Assembly: GCA_016209385.1 (NCBI GenBank)
Contig: JACQWB010000185.1
Coordinates: 1 to 43,508 of the forward strand
DNA length: 43,508 bases
Source of the DNA: Candidatus Rokuibacteriota bacterium
Lineage (GTDB): Bacteria > Methylomirabilota > Methylomirabilia > Rokubacteriales > CSP1-6
Direction: 5' to 3'
Position numbers and translations under genes: made by a program. Below are positions 8,234 to 17,132 of the stretch, in pieces (position 1 is the stretch's first letter; the number at the start of each line of letters is the position of its first letter). The notes beneath the pieces are model-generated. The model did no database searches. It saw only the letters and a program-made list of their open reading frames with translations, and was not told the DNA's origin.

Positions 8234-8305
8234 TCGGAGGGGGGCTCCGCCCCCCTTCCGAACCTCCCCCCGCAGGATTGCGCCGGCAAAGCCGCCGCTC
8301 GAAGG
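8234..8305 (+). repeat. Hairpin-rich intergenic repeat between the two permease genes
   Basis: It begins TCGGAG, then a 7-bp stem GGGGGGC-tcc-GCCCCCC at 8239-8255, then ttccgaacct and a C-run, and ends with an imperfect hairpin (gcgccggc-aaa-gccgccgc) followed by ctcgaagg. The same order of modules occurs at 23739-23895 and, inverted, at 32493-32646. The block cgccccccttccgaacct recurs exactly at 34274-34291. It fills nearly the whole gap between the permease genes, where it could affect mRNA stability or readthrough. Confidence 0.6.
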
Positions 8306-8306
8306 C

Positions 8307-9251
8307 TCATTGATAGCGGATCCTGGGGTCCAGGGCCAGGTAGGCCAGGTCCACCAGGAGGTTGATGAGCGTGTAGGCGACCGCGATCAGGAGGACCACA
8401 CCCTGGATCACCGGGTAGTCCCGGCGGAGGACGGCGGAGATGATGAGCCGCCCGAGGCCCGGGATGTTGAAGACGGTCTCGATGACCACCGCGCCCCCGA
8501 TCAGGATCGCGAACGTGATCCCAACCACGGTCAGGGTGGGGATGATGGCGTTCTTCAGCGCGTGCTTGTAGACGACCGCGCGCTCCGGCAGGCCCTTCGC
8601 GCGCCCGGCCAGGATGTAGTGCTCCCGGAGCACGTCGAGCATGCTGGAGCGGGTGATGCGGGCGATGAGCGCTGACTGGACGAGGCCGAGCGAGAGCGAG
8701 GGGAGGAGCAGCGAGCGCAGGTTGGCCCAGAGCCCAGACGCGAGCGGCACGTAGCCGGCCACCGGAAACCAGCCGAGCCAGACGCCGAAGACCAGGATCA
8801 GCAAGAGCCCGAGGAGGAAGTTCGGGACTGAGATGCCGAGGAGGGCCAGCAGCATGAACGACTGGTCCGCGACCGAGTTGTGGCGCCGCGCCGAGACGAT
8901 CCCGGTGGGAACGCCGATCAGGATGGCGATGAGCGTAGCGAAGGTCGTCAGCAGGAGCGTCGGCTCGAGCCTGTCGGCGATGGCTTCGAGAACCGGGCGC
9001 CGGAGGAAGATGGAGTCGCCGAGATCGCCCCGGAGGAGGCGGCCGTACCAGCGGAGGAGCTGGACGGGGAGCGGCTCGTCCAGGCCGAGCTGGTGGTGAA
9101 GCTTGGCGATGTCGTCCGCGGTGGCGTAGGGGCCGGCGATGACGCTGGCGGGGTCGCCCGGGGCCAGGTGGACGAGGACGAAAGCCACCGTAGCTACCAC
9201 CAGCATGACCGGGATGACCGCGAGGACCCGTCGGACCAGGTAGACTTTCAC
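8307..9251 (-). CDS. Peptide/nickel-type ABC transporter permease (DppB-like)
   Basis: A 314-residue permease with six predicted helices. Family marks: the N-terminal helix VRRVLAVIPVMLVVATVAFVL followed by HLAPGDPASV, the segment G-L-D-E-P-L-P-V-Q-L-L-R-W, the EAA loop YILAGRAKGLPERAVVYKHALKN and the C-terminal LVDLAYLALDPRIRY, which is diagnostic of DppB-type permeases. The start is GTG. It follows the substrate-binding protein gene after a gap containing a strong stem-loop and forms the translocation pore with the DppC-like protein. Confidence 0.93.
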   Translation of the reverse strand: MKVYLVRRVLAVIPVMLVVATVAFVLVHLAPGDPASVIAGPYATADDIAKLHHQLGLDEPLPVQLLRWYGRLLRGDLGDSIFLRRPVLEAIADRLEPTLLLTTFATLIAILIGVPTGIVSARRHNSVADQSFMLLALLGISVPNFLLGLLLILVFGVWLGWFPVAGYVPLASGLWANLRSLLLPSLSLGLVQSALIARITRSSMLDVLREHYILAGRAKGLPERAVVYKHALKNAIIPTLTVVGITFAILIGGAVVIETVFNIPGLGRLIISAVLRRDYPVIQGVVLLIAVAYTLINLLVDLAYLALDPRIRYQ

Positions 9252-9288
9252 GGCTCAGGTATCGTCTTGTCGCAGGCGCACCCGGGAG

Positions 9289-9308
9289 ACCCACGCGTTC
9301 GCGTGGGT
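9289..9308. repeat. Stem-loop between binding-protein and permease genes
   Basis: An inverted repeat with 9-bp arms acccacgcg and cgcgtgggt and a 2-base centre, followed by tacccggccc and ctccgagggg. It lies in the gap between the binding protein stop and the DppB start. A similar gtgggtacccggc block (reverse complement) is present in the repeat at 34265-34347. Stem-loops in this position in other ABC operons protect the binding-protein mRNA and lower permease expression; that role is inferred. Confidence 0.55.
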
Positions 9309-9330
9309 ACCCGGCCCCCCTCCGAGGGGA

Positions 9331-10872
9331 CTACCTGGCGAGCCACGCGTTCCAGAAGAACAGCTCGGGCGTCGAGAGGAAGCCCCTCAGCTCCTTCCGC
9401 GCCACGTCCAGCGAGAAGGAATCGCCGAACTTGATCCGCCCCACGTCCTCGTAGAAGAGCATCTGGATCCGCTCGATCAGCGCTTTCTTCTTCTTCGGAT
9501 CACTTTCCCTGACCGTTTCCGCGAGAAGCCGCTCCTTCTCTTCGTGGCACCACCATCCCGGCCAGTTGCACTGGATACTCGTGGCCAGCGCCGGGTCCGC
9601 CTGGAAGCTGAACCCGGTAGAAAAGACCTCGTACAGCTCCGGCTTGTTCCGGCGCTGGACCAGCGTCGCCCAGTCCACTACCTGGAGGTCGATCTTGAAG
9701 CCGGCCTCCTCCAGTTGTTGCTTCGCCACCAGGGCGTTCTTGTACATCCACTCGTACTCTTTGGTGGTGATCCAGCGAACGGGCTGGCCCGTGTAGGCGG
9801 CCTCCTTCAGGAGCTTCCGAGCCTTCTGCTTGTCCTTCTGGTTGTAGGCACTGACGGCCACCTGCGAATGCCAGACCGCCTGCTCGGGGTAGAAGAGGGC
9901 GCCGTCCAGCCGATAGAAGTCCTTATTGCCGACCCCGGCGACCATGATGGGCTCCATGTCCAGGGCGGCCTGGAAGGCCTGCCGGAGCTTCTTCGAGGTC
10001 ATCAAGCCCTGCTTGTGGTTGAGCACCGCCGTGGCCCAGAAGGAGGGCTTCACGATCCGGGGCTCGAGGGCGGCGAGGTTCTTGATGCGTTCGTACTGGT
10101 CCTGCTTGATCTGCTGGCCGTAGTGGTACTCTCCGGTCTCCACCCCGGCCAGGCGTACCGCGACATCCGGAACCGGGATGAACAAGATCTCGTCAACGTA
10201 GGCCGTTCGCTTGCCCCCGTACCCCTCCGGCGGCTCGGCACGGGCCACGTAGTCCTTGAAGCGGGCCAGGCGGATGTGACGATCGGGCTTGTGTTCGACG
10301 AAGCGGAAGGGACCTGTTCCGACGAACTCTTTGAGCTGGCCGTCTCCGGCGGCGTCGATGACCCCTTTGGGATAGATAGCGGCGCCGTTGTTCGGGCGTC
10401 CCAAGCCGTACAGGAGCGAGCCGGAGGGCGCCTTCAAGTGGATGACGACCGTGGACGGGTCCTTGGCCTCCAACGCCTCGACATCCTTCCAGAGCAACTT
10501 GCCTGGGGTGGCCATCTTGCCCCAGCGCTGGAGCGACGCGACGACATCGGCGGCGGTCATCTCCTTGCCGTTGTGGAACTTCACCCCTTTGCGAAGGGTG
10601 ATGGTGTAGCGTCGGCCGCCGTCGGCAATGGTGTGCCCCTCGGCGAGCATCGGGATCGGGTTGAAGTTCCGATCGTAGGTGTAGAGCCCCTCGTAGACGT
10701 GCCAGGTGATCTGCTGCGTGATGACCGCGGTGGTCCAGTGGAGGTCGAGCGACGGCGGCTCGCCGATCATGGCGGCCTTCAGCACGCCGCCGACCCGGGG
10801 TGTCTCCTGGGCCTGGCCTGGTACAGCGAGAAGAACGCTGAGGGCGAGTAGGACGAGCGCCTTCGTCTTCAT
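9331..10872 (-). CDS. ABC transporter substrate-binding protein, family 5 (DppA/OppA-like)
   Basis: A 513-residue periplasmic binding protein. Signal peptide MKTKALVLLALSVLLAVPGQA, with cleavage likely after G-Q-A. The mature part starts with the family pattern TPRVGGVLKAAMIGEPPSLDLHW and contains the YTITLRKGVKFHNGKEMTA box typical of extracellular solute-binding family 5. The ATG at 10872 is preferred over the one 27 bases upstream because aaggag lies 8 bases before it and a signal peptide follows directly. The gene comes right after the D-aminoacylase, so acylated amino acids, peptides or related amides are plausible cargo. Confidence 0.92.
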   Translation of the reverse strand: MKTKALVLLALSVLLAVPGQAQETPRVGGVLKAAMIGEPPSLDLHWTTAVITQQITWHVYEGLYTYDRNFNPIPMLAEGHTIADGGRRYTITLRKGVKFHNGKEMTAADVVASLQRWGKMATPGKLLWKDVEALEAKDPSTVVIHLKAPSGSLLYGLGRPNNGAAIYPKGVIDAAGDGQLKEFVGTGPFRFVEHKPDRHIRLARFKDYVARAEPPEGYGGKRTAYVDEILFIPVPDVAVRLAGVETGEYHYGQQIKQDQYERIKNLAALEPRIVKPSFWATAVLNHKQGLMTSKKLRQAFQAALDMEPIMVAGVGNKDFYRLDGALFYPEQAVWHSQVAVSAYNQKDKQKARKLLKEAAYTGQPVRWITTKEYEWMYKNALVAKQQLEEAGFKIDLQVVDWATLVQRRNKPELYEVFSTGFSFQADPALATSIQCNWPGWWCHEEKERLLAETVRESDPKKKKALIERIQMLFYEDVGRIKFGDSFSLDVARKELRGFLSTPELFFWNAWLAR

Positions 10873-10895
10873 CGCGTCGCTCCTTTCCGAGCCGC

Positions 10896-12494
10896 TCACG
10901 GGGGCGGCAGCACTCTGCCCGGGAGGCTCCCGGTGTGTTCGCCGCCTTTGACGACGATCCGGCCGTTGACCACGACGTGCTCGATCCCCGCGGGATACTG
11001 GTGGGGGGCCTCGTACGAGGCCCGATCGCTCACGCTGCGGTGGTCGAAAGCCACGAGGTCCGCCTTGGCTCCGACCCTAATCAGGCCTCGATCCGCGAGC
11101 CCGAGTTTTTTTGCGGGGAGCCCGGTCATCTTGTAGACCGCCTGCTCGAGCGTGAGCAGGCGCTCCTCCCGGGCGTAGCGCCCGAGGACCCGGGGGAACG
11201 TGCCGTAGCTCCGGGGATGCGGTTTCCCCTGAGCAAGGTCGCCGGAGGGCGCCAGCGCCGAGCCGTCGGAGCCGATCATCACGTGCGGGTGGGCGAGTAC
11301 CCTTCGCACGTCGGCCTCGTCGAGCTGGAAGAGGATCATGGACGCTTTTCCACGCTCGGCCTCGATCAGCTCGAGCGCTACCTCCGGCGGGGGGACCTTT
11401 CGGGCTTCGGCGATCTCGGAGAGGCGCTTTCCCTCCGCGTCACGCCGGCTCGGCGCGTAAGCGATCATGATGCCGTCCCAGCCCACGTTGACGGCAAAGT
11501 CCTCGCGGCCGCCGCCCCCCCGCTCGATCTCGGCAGCGATGCGGGCGCGGGTCGTGGGGTCGGCGAGCCGCTTCAGCATCGCGTCGACGCCGCCCTCGAG
11601 CGCCCAGTCCGGGAGGAGGGTCCGGAGCGTCGTGCTCGAGGCGGTGTAGGGATAGACGTCCGCCGTGACGTCGAGCCCTTCAGCCCTCGCAGCGTCGATC
11701 AACGCGATGGCTTGCGCCACCTTCCCCCAGTGGAGGCGCCCCGCCGCCTTCAGGTGGCTCACCTCCACCGGCAGCTCGCCCTCACGACCGATCCGGATCG
11801 CCTCGGCGATTGCGTTGAGCAAACTGCTCCCCTCACCGCGGATGTGGCTCGCGTAGACACCCCGATGCTGGCCGGCCACGCGCGCCAGCTCGACGATCTC
11901 GCCGGTCTCGGCGAAGCAGCCCGGTGCGTAGATCAGCCCGGTCGAGAGGCCCCACGCCCCACCCTCCATGCTTTCCCCGACGAGGCGCTTCATCGCCGTA
12001 AGCTCACCGTCCGTGGGCGGCCGCCTGGCGAACCCCATCGCCGCGATCCGGAGCGTGCCGTGGCCGACGAGCTGGATGACGTTGACGGCGCACCCGTCTC
12101 GTCCGAAGCGGTCCAGGTACTCGCCGACCGAGCTCCAGGCGAAGTCCATCCCCGCGGGAAGATAGAGGGCGAACCCCTTCAGGTCCTCCGCGAACGCCGG
12201 ATTCACCGGCGCCGGAGAAAACCCGCAGTTCCCGACCACCTCCGTGGTCACGCCCTGGCGGATCTTCGACTCGGCGCGCCGGTTCGCCCAGAGCCTCCAG
12301 TCGGAGTGGGAATGCATGTCGATGAAGCCCGGGGCCAGCGTGAGACCGTGGGCACGGAGCGTGAGGCCCGCGGGCTCACGCGAGAGGTCACCAACCGCGG
12401 CGATCGTCTCGTCCCGGACCCCGACGTCAGCCCTGAACCCGGGCGTCCCGGTTCCGTCGACGACGAACGCCCCTTCGAGCTTGAGGTCAAACAC
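10896..12494 (-). CDS. N-acyl-D-amino-acid deacylase family amidohydrolase
   Basis: A ~532-residue zinc amidohydrolase of the D-aminoacylase family. Motifs in order: LTLAPGFIDMHSHSDW (HxH metal site), EVVGNCGFSPAPV (the Cys ligand typical of this family), EVSHLKAAG, DVYPYTASSTTLRTLLPDWA, and MIGSDGSALAP with the Asp ligand. It removes the acyl group from N-acyl-D-amino acids, or acts on related dihydropyrimidine-like amides. GTG at 12494 begins V-F-D-L-K-L-E-G and overlaps the amidase stop by 8 bases; sequence further upstream in this frame is a shadow of the amidase. The binding protein gene follows 23 bases later. Confidence 0.88.
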   Translation of the reverse strand: MFDLKLEGAFVVDGTGTPGFRADVGVRDETIAAVGDLSREPAGLTLRAHGLTLAPGFIDMHSHSDWRLWANRRAESKIRQGVTTEVVGNCGFSPAPVNPAFAEDLKGFALYLPAGMDFAWSSVGEYLDRFGRDGCAVNVIQLVGHGTLRIAAMGFARRPPTDGELTAMKRLVGESMEGGAWGLSTGLIYAPGCFAETGEIVELARVAGQHRGVYASHIRGEGSSLLNAIAEAIRIGREGELPVEVSHLKAAGRLHWGKVAQAIALIDAARAEGLDVTADVYPYTASSTTLRTLLPDWALEGGVDAMLKRLADPTTRARIAAEIERGGGGREDFAVNVGWDGIMIAYAPSRRDAEGKRLSEIAEARKVPPPEVALELIEAERGKASMILFQLDEADVRRVLAHPHVMIGSDGSALAPSGDLAQGKPHPRSYGTFPRVLGRYAREERLLTLEQAVYKMTGLPAKKLGLADRGLIRVGAKADLVAFDHRSVSDRASYEAPHQYPAGIEHVVVNGRIVVKGGEHTGSLPGRVLPPP

Positions 12495-13857
12495 TCCTGC
12501 GCACCGTCTCCGGAGGCGCCGCGGTGAAGCCGAGCTGGGCCTCGCACCAGCGCGCGACGGCAAGGAGCCGCGGCTCGTCGAACGCCGCGGACACGAGCTG
12601 AACCGCCAGCGGAAGCCCGTCCATCGTGAGCCCGGAGGGAAGCGAGATCGCCGGGAGCCCCGCAAAGCTCCACGGCGCGCAGAACGCCGGGTCACCCGTG
12701 GAGTCGAGCCCCTTCGGCGCCGGCGCCCCCGCCACAGGCATCAGCAGCGCGTCAGCGCGCTCGAAGCTCGCGGCCATCTCGTCGCGGAAGCGCCGCCGGT
12801 GCTGCTGGGCGGCGACGTACTCCACGGCCGAGATCGTCGGCCCCGCCTCGATCAGCGCGCGGAGCTTCGGCCGGTACTGCGCGGCGTGGGTAGCGAACCG
12901 CGCCGCGTGGAACGCTGCCGCCTCCACCCGCACCACGCGCGCGCCGGCGTCGTGGATCCCCTCGAAGCTCGGCGGGAGCTTGATCTCCTCAACCGTGGCG
13001 CCGCCCCGGCCCAGGCTCTGGGCGACGCCTTCGAGGTGGGCGGCGACCTCCGGGCTGGCCCGCTCGAGGAAGAACTGGCGGGGAAGCGCGAGGCGAGGCG
13101 GCCGCTCGGCCCGCGAAAGCGCTCCGACGTAGTCCGCGAGGGACTCGCGCGAAGAGAACGGGTCACGCGGGTCGTGGCCGGCGAGGACCTGGAGGCCCAG
13201 CGCCGCGTCGGTCACGCTCCGGGAGAAGATCCCGACGTGGTCCAGGCTCCACGCGAGCGGGACCACGCCCCGGCAGCTGACCCTGCCGTGAGTCGGTTTG
13301 AGGCCGACCACTCCGCAGTACGCCGCCGGGCGAAGGGTGGAGCCGACCGTCTGCGAGCCGAGCGCGAGCGGGACCATACGCGCCGCGACGGCCGCCGCCG
13401 ACCCGCTCGACGAGCCGCCGGGCGTGTGCTCGGGGTTCCACGGGTTCCGCGTCTCCGCAGGGTCCAGGTACGCGAACTCGGTGGTCGCTGTCTTCCCCAG
13501 GACGACGGCCCCGGCCTGGCGGAGGCGGCCGACGGTCTCGGCGTCGTCAGCCGGGTGCTCGTGGGCGAAGGGACCCGCCCCGCACGTCGTGACCATCCCG
13601 GCCACGTGGTAGATGTCCTTCAGCCCGACGGGGAGGCCGTGGAGCGGGCCTCGCAGGCGGCCCGCCTGAGCCTCCCGATCGCGCTGACTCGCCGTCTCCA
13701 GCGCCCCGCCCCGGTCCACCGTGACCCAGGCCTTCACGTCGGGATCGAGGGCGTCGATCCTGGCCAGGAGTGCCTCGACCAGCGACACGGCGGAGAGCTG
13801 GCCGTTCCGGATCGCGGCGACGGCCTCCGTGGCGGTCAGAGCATGAAGCGGCGTCAT
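12487..13857 (-). CDS. Amidase (amidase signature family)
   Basis: A 456-residue amidase-signature hydrolase. The Ser-cisSer-Lys triad is visible: Lys in GLPVGLKDIYHVAG, cis-Ser in TPGGSSSGSAAAVAA, and the nucleophile Ser in the following ALGSQTVGS segment. The C-terminal half has the usual GDPAFCAPWSFAGLPAISLP box. ATG at 13857 has aggagg 6 bases upstream and starts MTPLHALTATEAVAAIR, the normal family start. It is the first gene of the deacylase/transporter group, 55 bases after the MTHFR gene. The substrate could be a small amide or the catalytic part of a GatA-like activity, but GatB/C are absent here. Confidence 0.88.
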   Translation of the reverse strand: MTPLHALTATEAVAAIRNGQLSAVSLVEALLARIDALDPDVKAWVTVDRGGALETASQRDREAQAGRLRGPLHGLPVGLKDIYHVAGMVTTCGAGPFAHEHPADDAETVGRLRQAGAVVLGKTATTEFAYLDPAETRNPWNPEHTPGGSSSGSAAAVAARMVPLALGSQTVGSTLRPAAYCGVVGLKPTHGRVSCRGVVPLAWSLDHVGIFSRSVTDAALGLQVLAGHDPRDPFSSRESLADYVGALSRAERPPRLALPRQFFLERASPEVAAHLEGVAQSLGRGGATVEEIKLPPSFEGIHDAGARVVRVEAAAFHAARFATHAAQYRPKLRALIEAGPTISAVEYVAAQQHRRRFRDEMAASFERADALLMPVAGAPAPKGLDSTGDPAFCAPWSFAGLPAISLPSGLTMDGLPLAVQLVSAAFDEPRLLAVARWCEAQLGFTAAPPETVRRSV

Positions 13858-13912
13858 CGGGAACCTCCTGGGCGACCGGCGCTGGCCCCGAAGCCCTGCG
13901 CGCGGCGCCCCG

Positions 13913-15754
13913 TCAGCGGAGGGCGTCGAGGACCTCGGCCGCCACCTCGAAGCGACCGAAGGAGGGAATGAGGTACGCGCCGGCGTAGCGCCGCCGCGCC
14001 TCGGCCAGAACCTCCTGCGCCATCGCGATCCCAACCTTGAGGGCTCCATCGCCCGCCGCCTTCATCCGGGCGCGGACCTCCTCGGGGATGCTCACGCCCG
14101 GCACCTCGTTGTGGAGAAACTCGGCGTGGCGGTAGGTGTGGAGCGGGAGGATGCCGACGACGATCGGGATGGGCGGACGCCCCAGCCGGGCCAGGAACTG
14201 CTCCAGCGCCTCGAGATCATAGACCGGCTGGGTCTGGGCCCAACGCGCCCCCGCCTCGACCTTCTGGAGCAGACGCGCCAGCTCCCGGTCCGGATCCACG
14301 GCCGACGGGTTCAGGCCCACCCCGACCGAAAAGCTCGTCGCCTCGCCGATCGGGTTGCCGGTCGCGTCGAGGCCACGGTTCATGCCCTCGACGATCCGGA
14401 TGAGTCCCACCGCGTTGACGTCGAAGATCGCCGTCGCGTTCACGTAGTCCCCGGCCCGGGGCGGATCCCCCTTGATGGCGAGGATATTCCGGATCCCCAG
14501 GGCGTGAGCGCCAAGCAGATCGGCCTGGATCCCCATCAGGTTCCGGTCGCGGCACGTGAAGTGCATGATGATGTCCAGCCCCGTCGCCTCGCGCACCAGG
14601 ACCGCTGTCGGCAGCACCGACATCCGAATGCGGCCCAGCGAGCCGTCGTTGATGTCGACGATCTCCACGCCCCGCTCCTTCAGGAGCTTGGCGCCCTGGA
14701 CCAGCTTCTCGATGTTGTGGCCGCGCGGGGGGTCCAGTTCCACCGTGACGAAGAACTCGTCGGCCTGGAGCTTGCGGGCGAGGAGCGTCGTGACGCCTTG
14801 AGGACTGACGAGCGGCGCCTCCTCGCGCCGGACCGGGACCACGGACGGTCGCCGGGCCGTGATGCTTACCGACCTGCGGCGGTCCACCACCTTTCGCATG
14901 GCCCTAATGTGCTCCGGGGTCGTGCCGCAGCAGCCGCCGACGATCCGCGCCCCGGCCTCGAGCATGCGGCCGGCGTACTCCGCCATGTACGCCGGCGAGG
15001 ACAGGTACATGAGCCGCTCCCCAACGCGGCTCGGGAGCCCCGCGTTGGGCTGGATCGAGAGGGGATGGCCATCGGCCTCCGGAAGCATCTGCTCCAGGAT
15101 GTCGAAGAGCACGCTCGAGCCCACCGAGCAGTTGGCCCCGATCACCTCGACGGGGAGCTGGCGGAGCGCGCGCACCACCTCGACCGGGCTGCGCCCCGTG
15201 AACGTGACGCCTTCCTCGGTGAAGGCCGTCTGCGCGATGATCGGCAGGTCGCACACCGCACGGACCGCCTCGACGGCGAGCCGAATCTCCTGGAGGTCCG
15301 AGAAGGTCTCCACGATGAAGGCATCGACGCCGCCGGCCCTGAGGCCTTCCGCCTGCTCCCGGAACGCGGCGCGCGCCTCCGCTTCGGTCACGCCGCCCAG
15401 CGGGGTCAGGTACTTGCCCAGCGGCCCCAACGAGCCCAGGACGAGGACGTCGCGCTCCATGCTCTCAGCGACCTCCCGGGCGAGCTGGGCGCCGCGCCGG
15501 TTGATCTCCCGCACGCGCTCCGCCAGGCCGTGCACGGCGAGCTTGAAGCGGTTGGCGCCGAACGTGTTGGTCTCGATCAGGTCCGCGCCGGCGGCCACGT
15601 ACTCGGCGTGGATCCCCCGCACCAGCTTCGGGTTGTTCTCGTTGAGCACGTCGAAGCAGGCGTCCAGGGAGACCCCCCGGGCGTACAGCATGGTGCCCAT
15701 CGCGCCGTCGCAGAGGAGCGGCCCTTCGGCAAGCCTCTCGAGCAGCGGATTCAT
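13913..15754 (-). CDS. Bifunctional homocysteine S-methyltransferase / methylenetetrahydrofolate reductase
   Basis: A 613-residue fusion. The N-terminal half (about 1-290) is a homocysteine methyltransferase barrel: LLCDGAMGTMLYARG, ADLIETNTFGANR, and the zinc cysteines in EVIGANCSVGSS and IVGGCCGTTPEH. The C-terminal half (about 320-613) is an FAD-dependent MTHFR: FFVTVELDPPRGHN, DINDGSLGRIRMS, IMHFTCRDRN, AIKGDPPRAGDY and WAQTQPVYD. Such fusions (the YitJ type) couple reduction of methylene-THF with methyl transfer to homocysteine. The ATG overlaps the aroK stop (ATGA). It sits in a run with a corrinoid protein, another homocysteine methyltransferase and a MetH-activation homologue. Confidence 0.93.
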   Translation of the reverse strand: MNPLLERLAEGPLLCDGAMGTMLYARGVSLDACFDVLNENNPKLVRGIHAEYVAAGADLIETNTFGANRFKLAVHGLAERVREINRRGAQLAREVAESMERDVLVLGSLGPLGKYLTPLGGVTEAEARAAFREQAEGLRAGGVDAFIVETFSDLQEIRLAVEAVRAVCDLPIIAQTAFTEEGVTFTGRSPVEVVRALRQLPVEVIGANCSVGSSVLFDILEQMLPEADGHPLSIQPNAGLPSRVGERLMYLSSPAYMAEYAGRMLEAGARIVGGCCGTTPEHIRAMRKVVDRRRSVSITARRPSVVPVRREEAPLVSPQGVTTLLARKLQADEFFVTVELDPPRGHNIEKLVQGAKLLKERGVEIVDINDGSLGRIRMSVLPTAVLVREATGLDIIMHFTCRDRNLMGIQADLLGAHALGIRNILAIKGDPPRAGDYVNATAIFDVNAVGLIRIVEGMNRGLDATGNPIGEATSFSVGVGLNPSAVDPDRELARLLQKVEAGARWAQTQPVYDLEALEQFLARLGRPPIPIVVGILPLHTYRHAEFLHNEVPGVSIPEEVRARMKAAGDGALKVGIAMAQEVLAEARRRYAGAYLIPSFGRFEVAAEVLDALR

Positions 15755-16278
15755 CGTGACGCAGGCTCCCGTCTCGCCAGGAGCGCGACGATCCGGGTCA
15801 CGACCTGATCCGGGCCAAGCCCCTCGGTGGACACGGTGAGGTGCGCCTGCCGGTAATAGGGGATCCGGCTCTCGTGGAGTGCTCTCACCTCGGTTTTCGG
15901 GCGGTCGTCCAGCATGGGACGCGCCCCGCCCGGCAGGGTAGCCCGCGCGTAGAGCGTGTCGAAGCCGCCGTCCAGCCAGATCACCGTCCCGAGCGCCTTG
16001 AGCGCCTCCATCCCTCCCTCGCGGCACGGGAGGCCGCCGCCGGTGGCGATCACGTCCCCGCGCTTGAGCTTGATGAGGTCCAGGGCCTCGGCCTCCCGCC
16101 CCCGGAAGTACGCCTCACCCCGCGCGGCGAAGATCTCGGCAATCGGGCGGCCCTCCTCCGCAGTGATCATGTCGTCGGTCTCCACGAAGCAGCGTCCCAG
16201 GCGCCTCGCGAGGAGCCGACCGACGACCGACTTCCCCGATCCCATGAACCCGACGAGGATGATGTTGTCTCCCGCCAT
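15751..16278 (-). CDS. aroK: Shikimate kinase
   Basis: A 175-residue kinase that makes shikimate 3-phosphate in aromatic amino-acid synthesis. Visible features: P-loop GFMGSGKSVVGRLLA, the shikimate-binding FVETDDMI motif with its Asp, the FRGREAEAL Arg region, the GGGLP Walker-B-like motif and the lid Arg in ARPMLDDRP. Length is normal. The ATG follows a 72-base gap after the MetH-activation-like gene, and its stop overlaps the next gene's start by 4 bases. No other aro gene is nearby, so its presence in a methionine-type run is only a co-transcription observation. Confidence 0.95.
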   Translation of the reverse strand: MAGDNIILVGFMGSGKSVVGRLLARRLGRCFVETDDMITAEEGRPIAEIFAARGEAYFRGREAEALDLIKLKRGDVIATGGGLPCREGGMEALKALGTVIWLDGGFDTLYARATLPGGARPMLDDRPKTEVRALHESRIPYYRQAHLTVSTEGLGPDQVVTRIVALLARREPASR

Positions 16279-16350
16279 CAGCGGCCATCCTAGCGCGGGG
16301 ATTCAGAAAAGTAAAGCAGCGCGCGCGCTTACGCGACGCACGGGGGAGGC

Positions 16351-17121
16351 TCAGCCACGGGCGCGGTGAACCGTCCGCTCCGCCGGGGCCCGACGGTAGG
16401 CGCAGTCCTGCATCCAGCAGCGACGGCACTGGGTGAAATAGTGATCGACCCGGGCCTCGGGACCGATCCCCACCAGGAAGGAGATGCTCTTGGCCGGGGT
16501 CATGACACAGGAGGCGTTGAGCGTCACCCCGATCGGATCGCCGGGGCAGAAGGCGAAGAGCCGGCCTTGCTCGGCGACGTCCCATCCCGCGTATCCGGGG
16601 CTCACCCGGTTAGTGACCTTGAGCGCCTCGGGGATCGCCACCTGGCAGAGCAGGTCGTTGACGTACTCCGCCAAGCTCTCGGCAGCGGCGGAGCCCACGC
16701 TGTCCAGCATCACCGCCAGAGGAAATTCGCGGGCATCGAACAGCTCCCGCACGCGCGACTCGATGGCGTCTCCGGCCGTGCAGATCGCCGCTCCCACGGC
16801 GACGAGCGGGCCCCAGAGGCGCTGGATCTCGGGGATGTGAAGCCTGGTGCCGCCGGCCAGGCGGATCTCACTCGGCCCCTGCCCCGCCACGGGCCCTGCT
16901 CGATACACCGCTCGGGGCTCGATCAGCTCTCCTCCGAGCCCCATCGCCGACTCCAGGATCTCGCGCACCTCTCTCGTCGGCTGATCGACCCCTTTCTTGT
17001 AGCCCTGGAACCGGAGCACCTCGTCCGGGTCGATCCGGAGGGGCACCTCGGCGAGCACGACCGCGCGGGAGGTCAGCACGGACTCGAGCGTCATAACCCG
17101 CAGCACACCCTCCGTGGTCAC
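16351..17121 (-). CDS. MetH activation-domain-like protein (reactivation of B12 methyltransferase)
   Basis: A 256-residue stand-alone protein resembling the C-terminal activation domain of cobalamin-dependent methionine synthase, which binds S-adenosylmethionine to rescue oxidised cobalamin. Key marks are VSPGYAGWDVAEQ, corresponding to the SAM-contacting R-x-x-P-G-Y motif, and the ASCVMTPAKSISFLVGIG segment. Unlike MetH it ends with a cysteine cluster, C-R-R-C-W-M-Q-D-C-A-Y-R-R, which might bind metal or an Fe-S cluster. The start is uncertain: GTG at 17121 or ATG at 17094 (MTLESVLTSRAV). Context with corrinoid and homocysteine methyltransferase genes supports the role. Confidence 0.8.
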   Translation of the reverse strand: MTTEGVLRVMTLESVLTSRAVVLAEVPLRIDPDEVLRFQGYKKGVDQPTREVREILESAMGLGGELIEPRAVYRAGPVAGQGPSEIRLAGGTRLHIPEIQRLWGPLVAVGAAICTAGDAIESRVRELFDAREFPLAVMLDSVGSAAAESLAEYVNDLLCQVAIPEALKVTNRVSPGYAGWDVAEQGRLFAFCPGDPIGVTLNASCVMTPAKSISFLVGIGPEARVDHYFTQCRRCWMQDCAYRRAPAERTVHRARG

Positions 17122-17132
17122 GAACGGCCCGA

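Noticed and set aside
14111-15808. A 565-codon plus-strand frame antisense to the homocysteine methyltransferase/MTHFR gene.
   Set aside because: Composition typical of the antisense frame of GC-rich genes; conserved catalytic motifs are on the minus strand.
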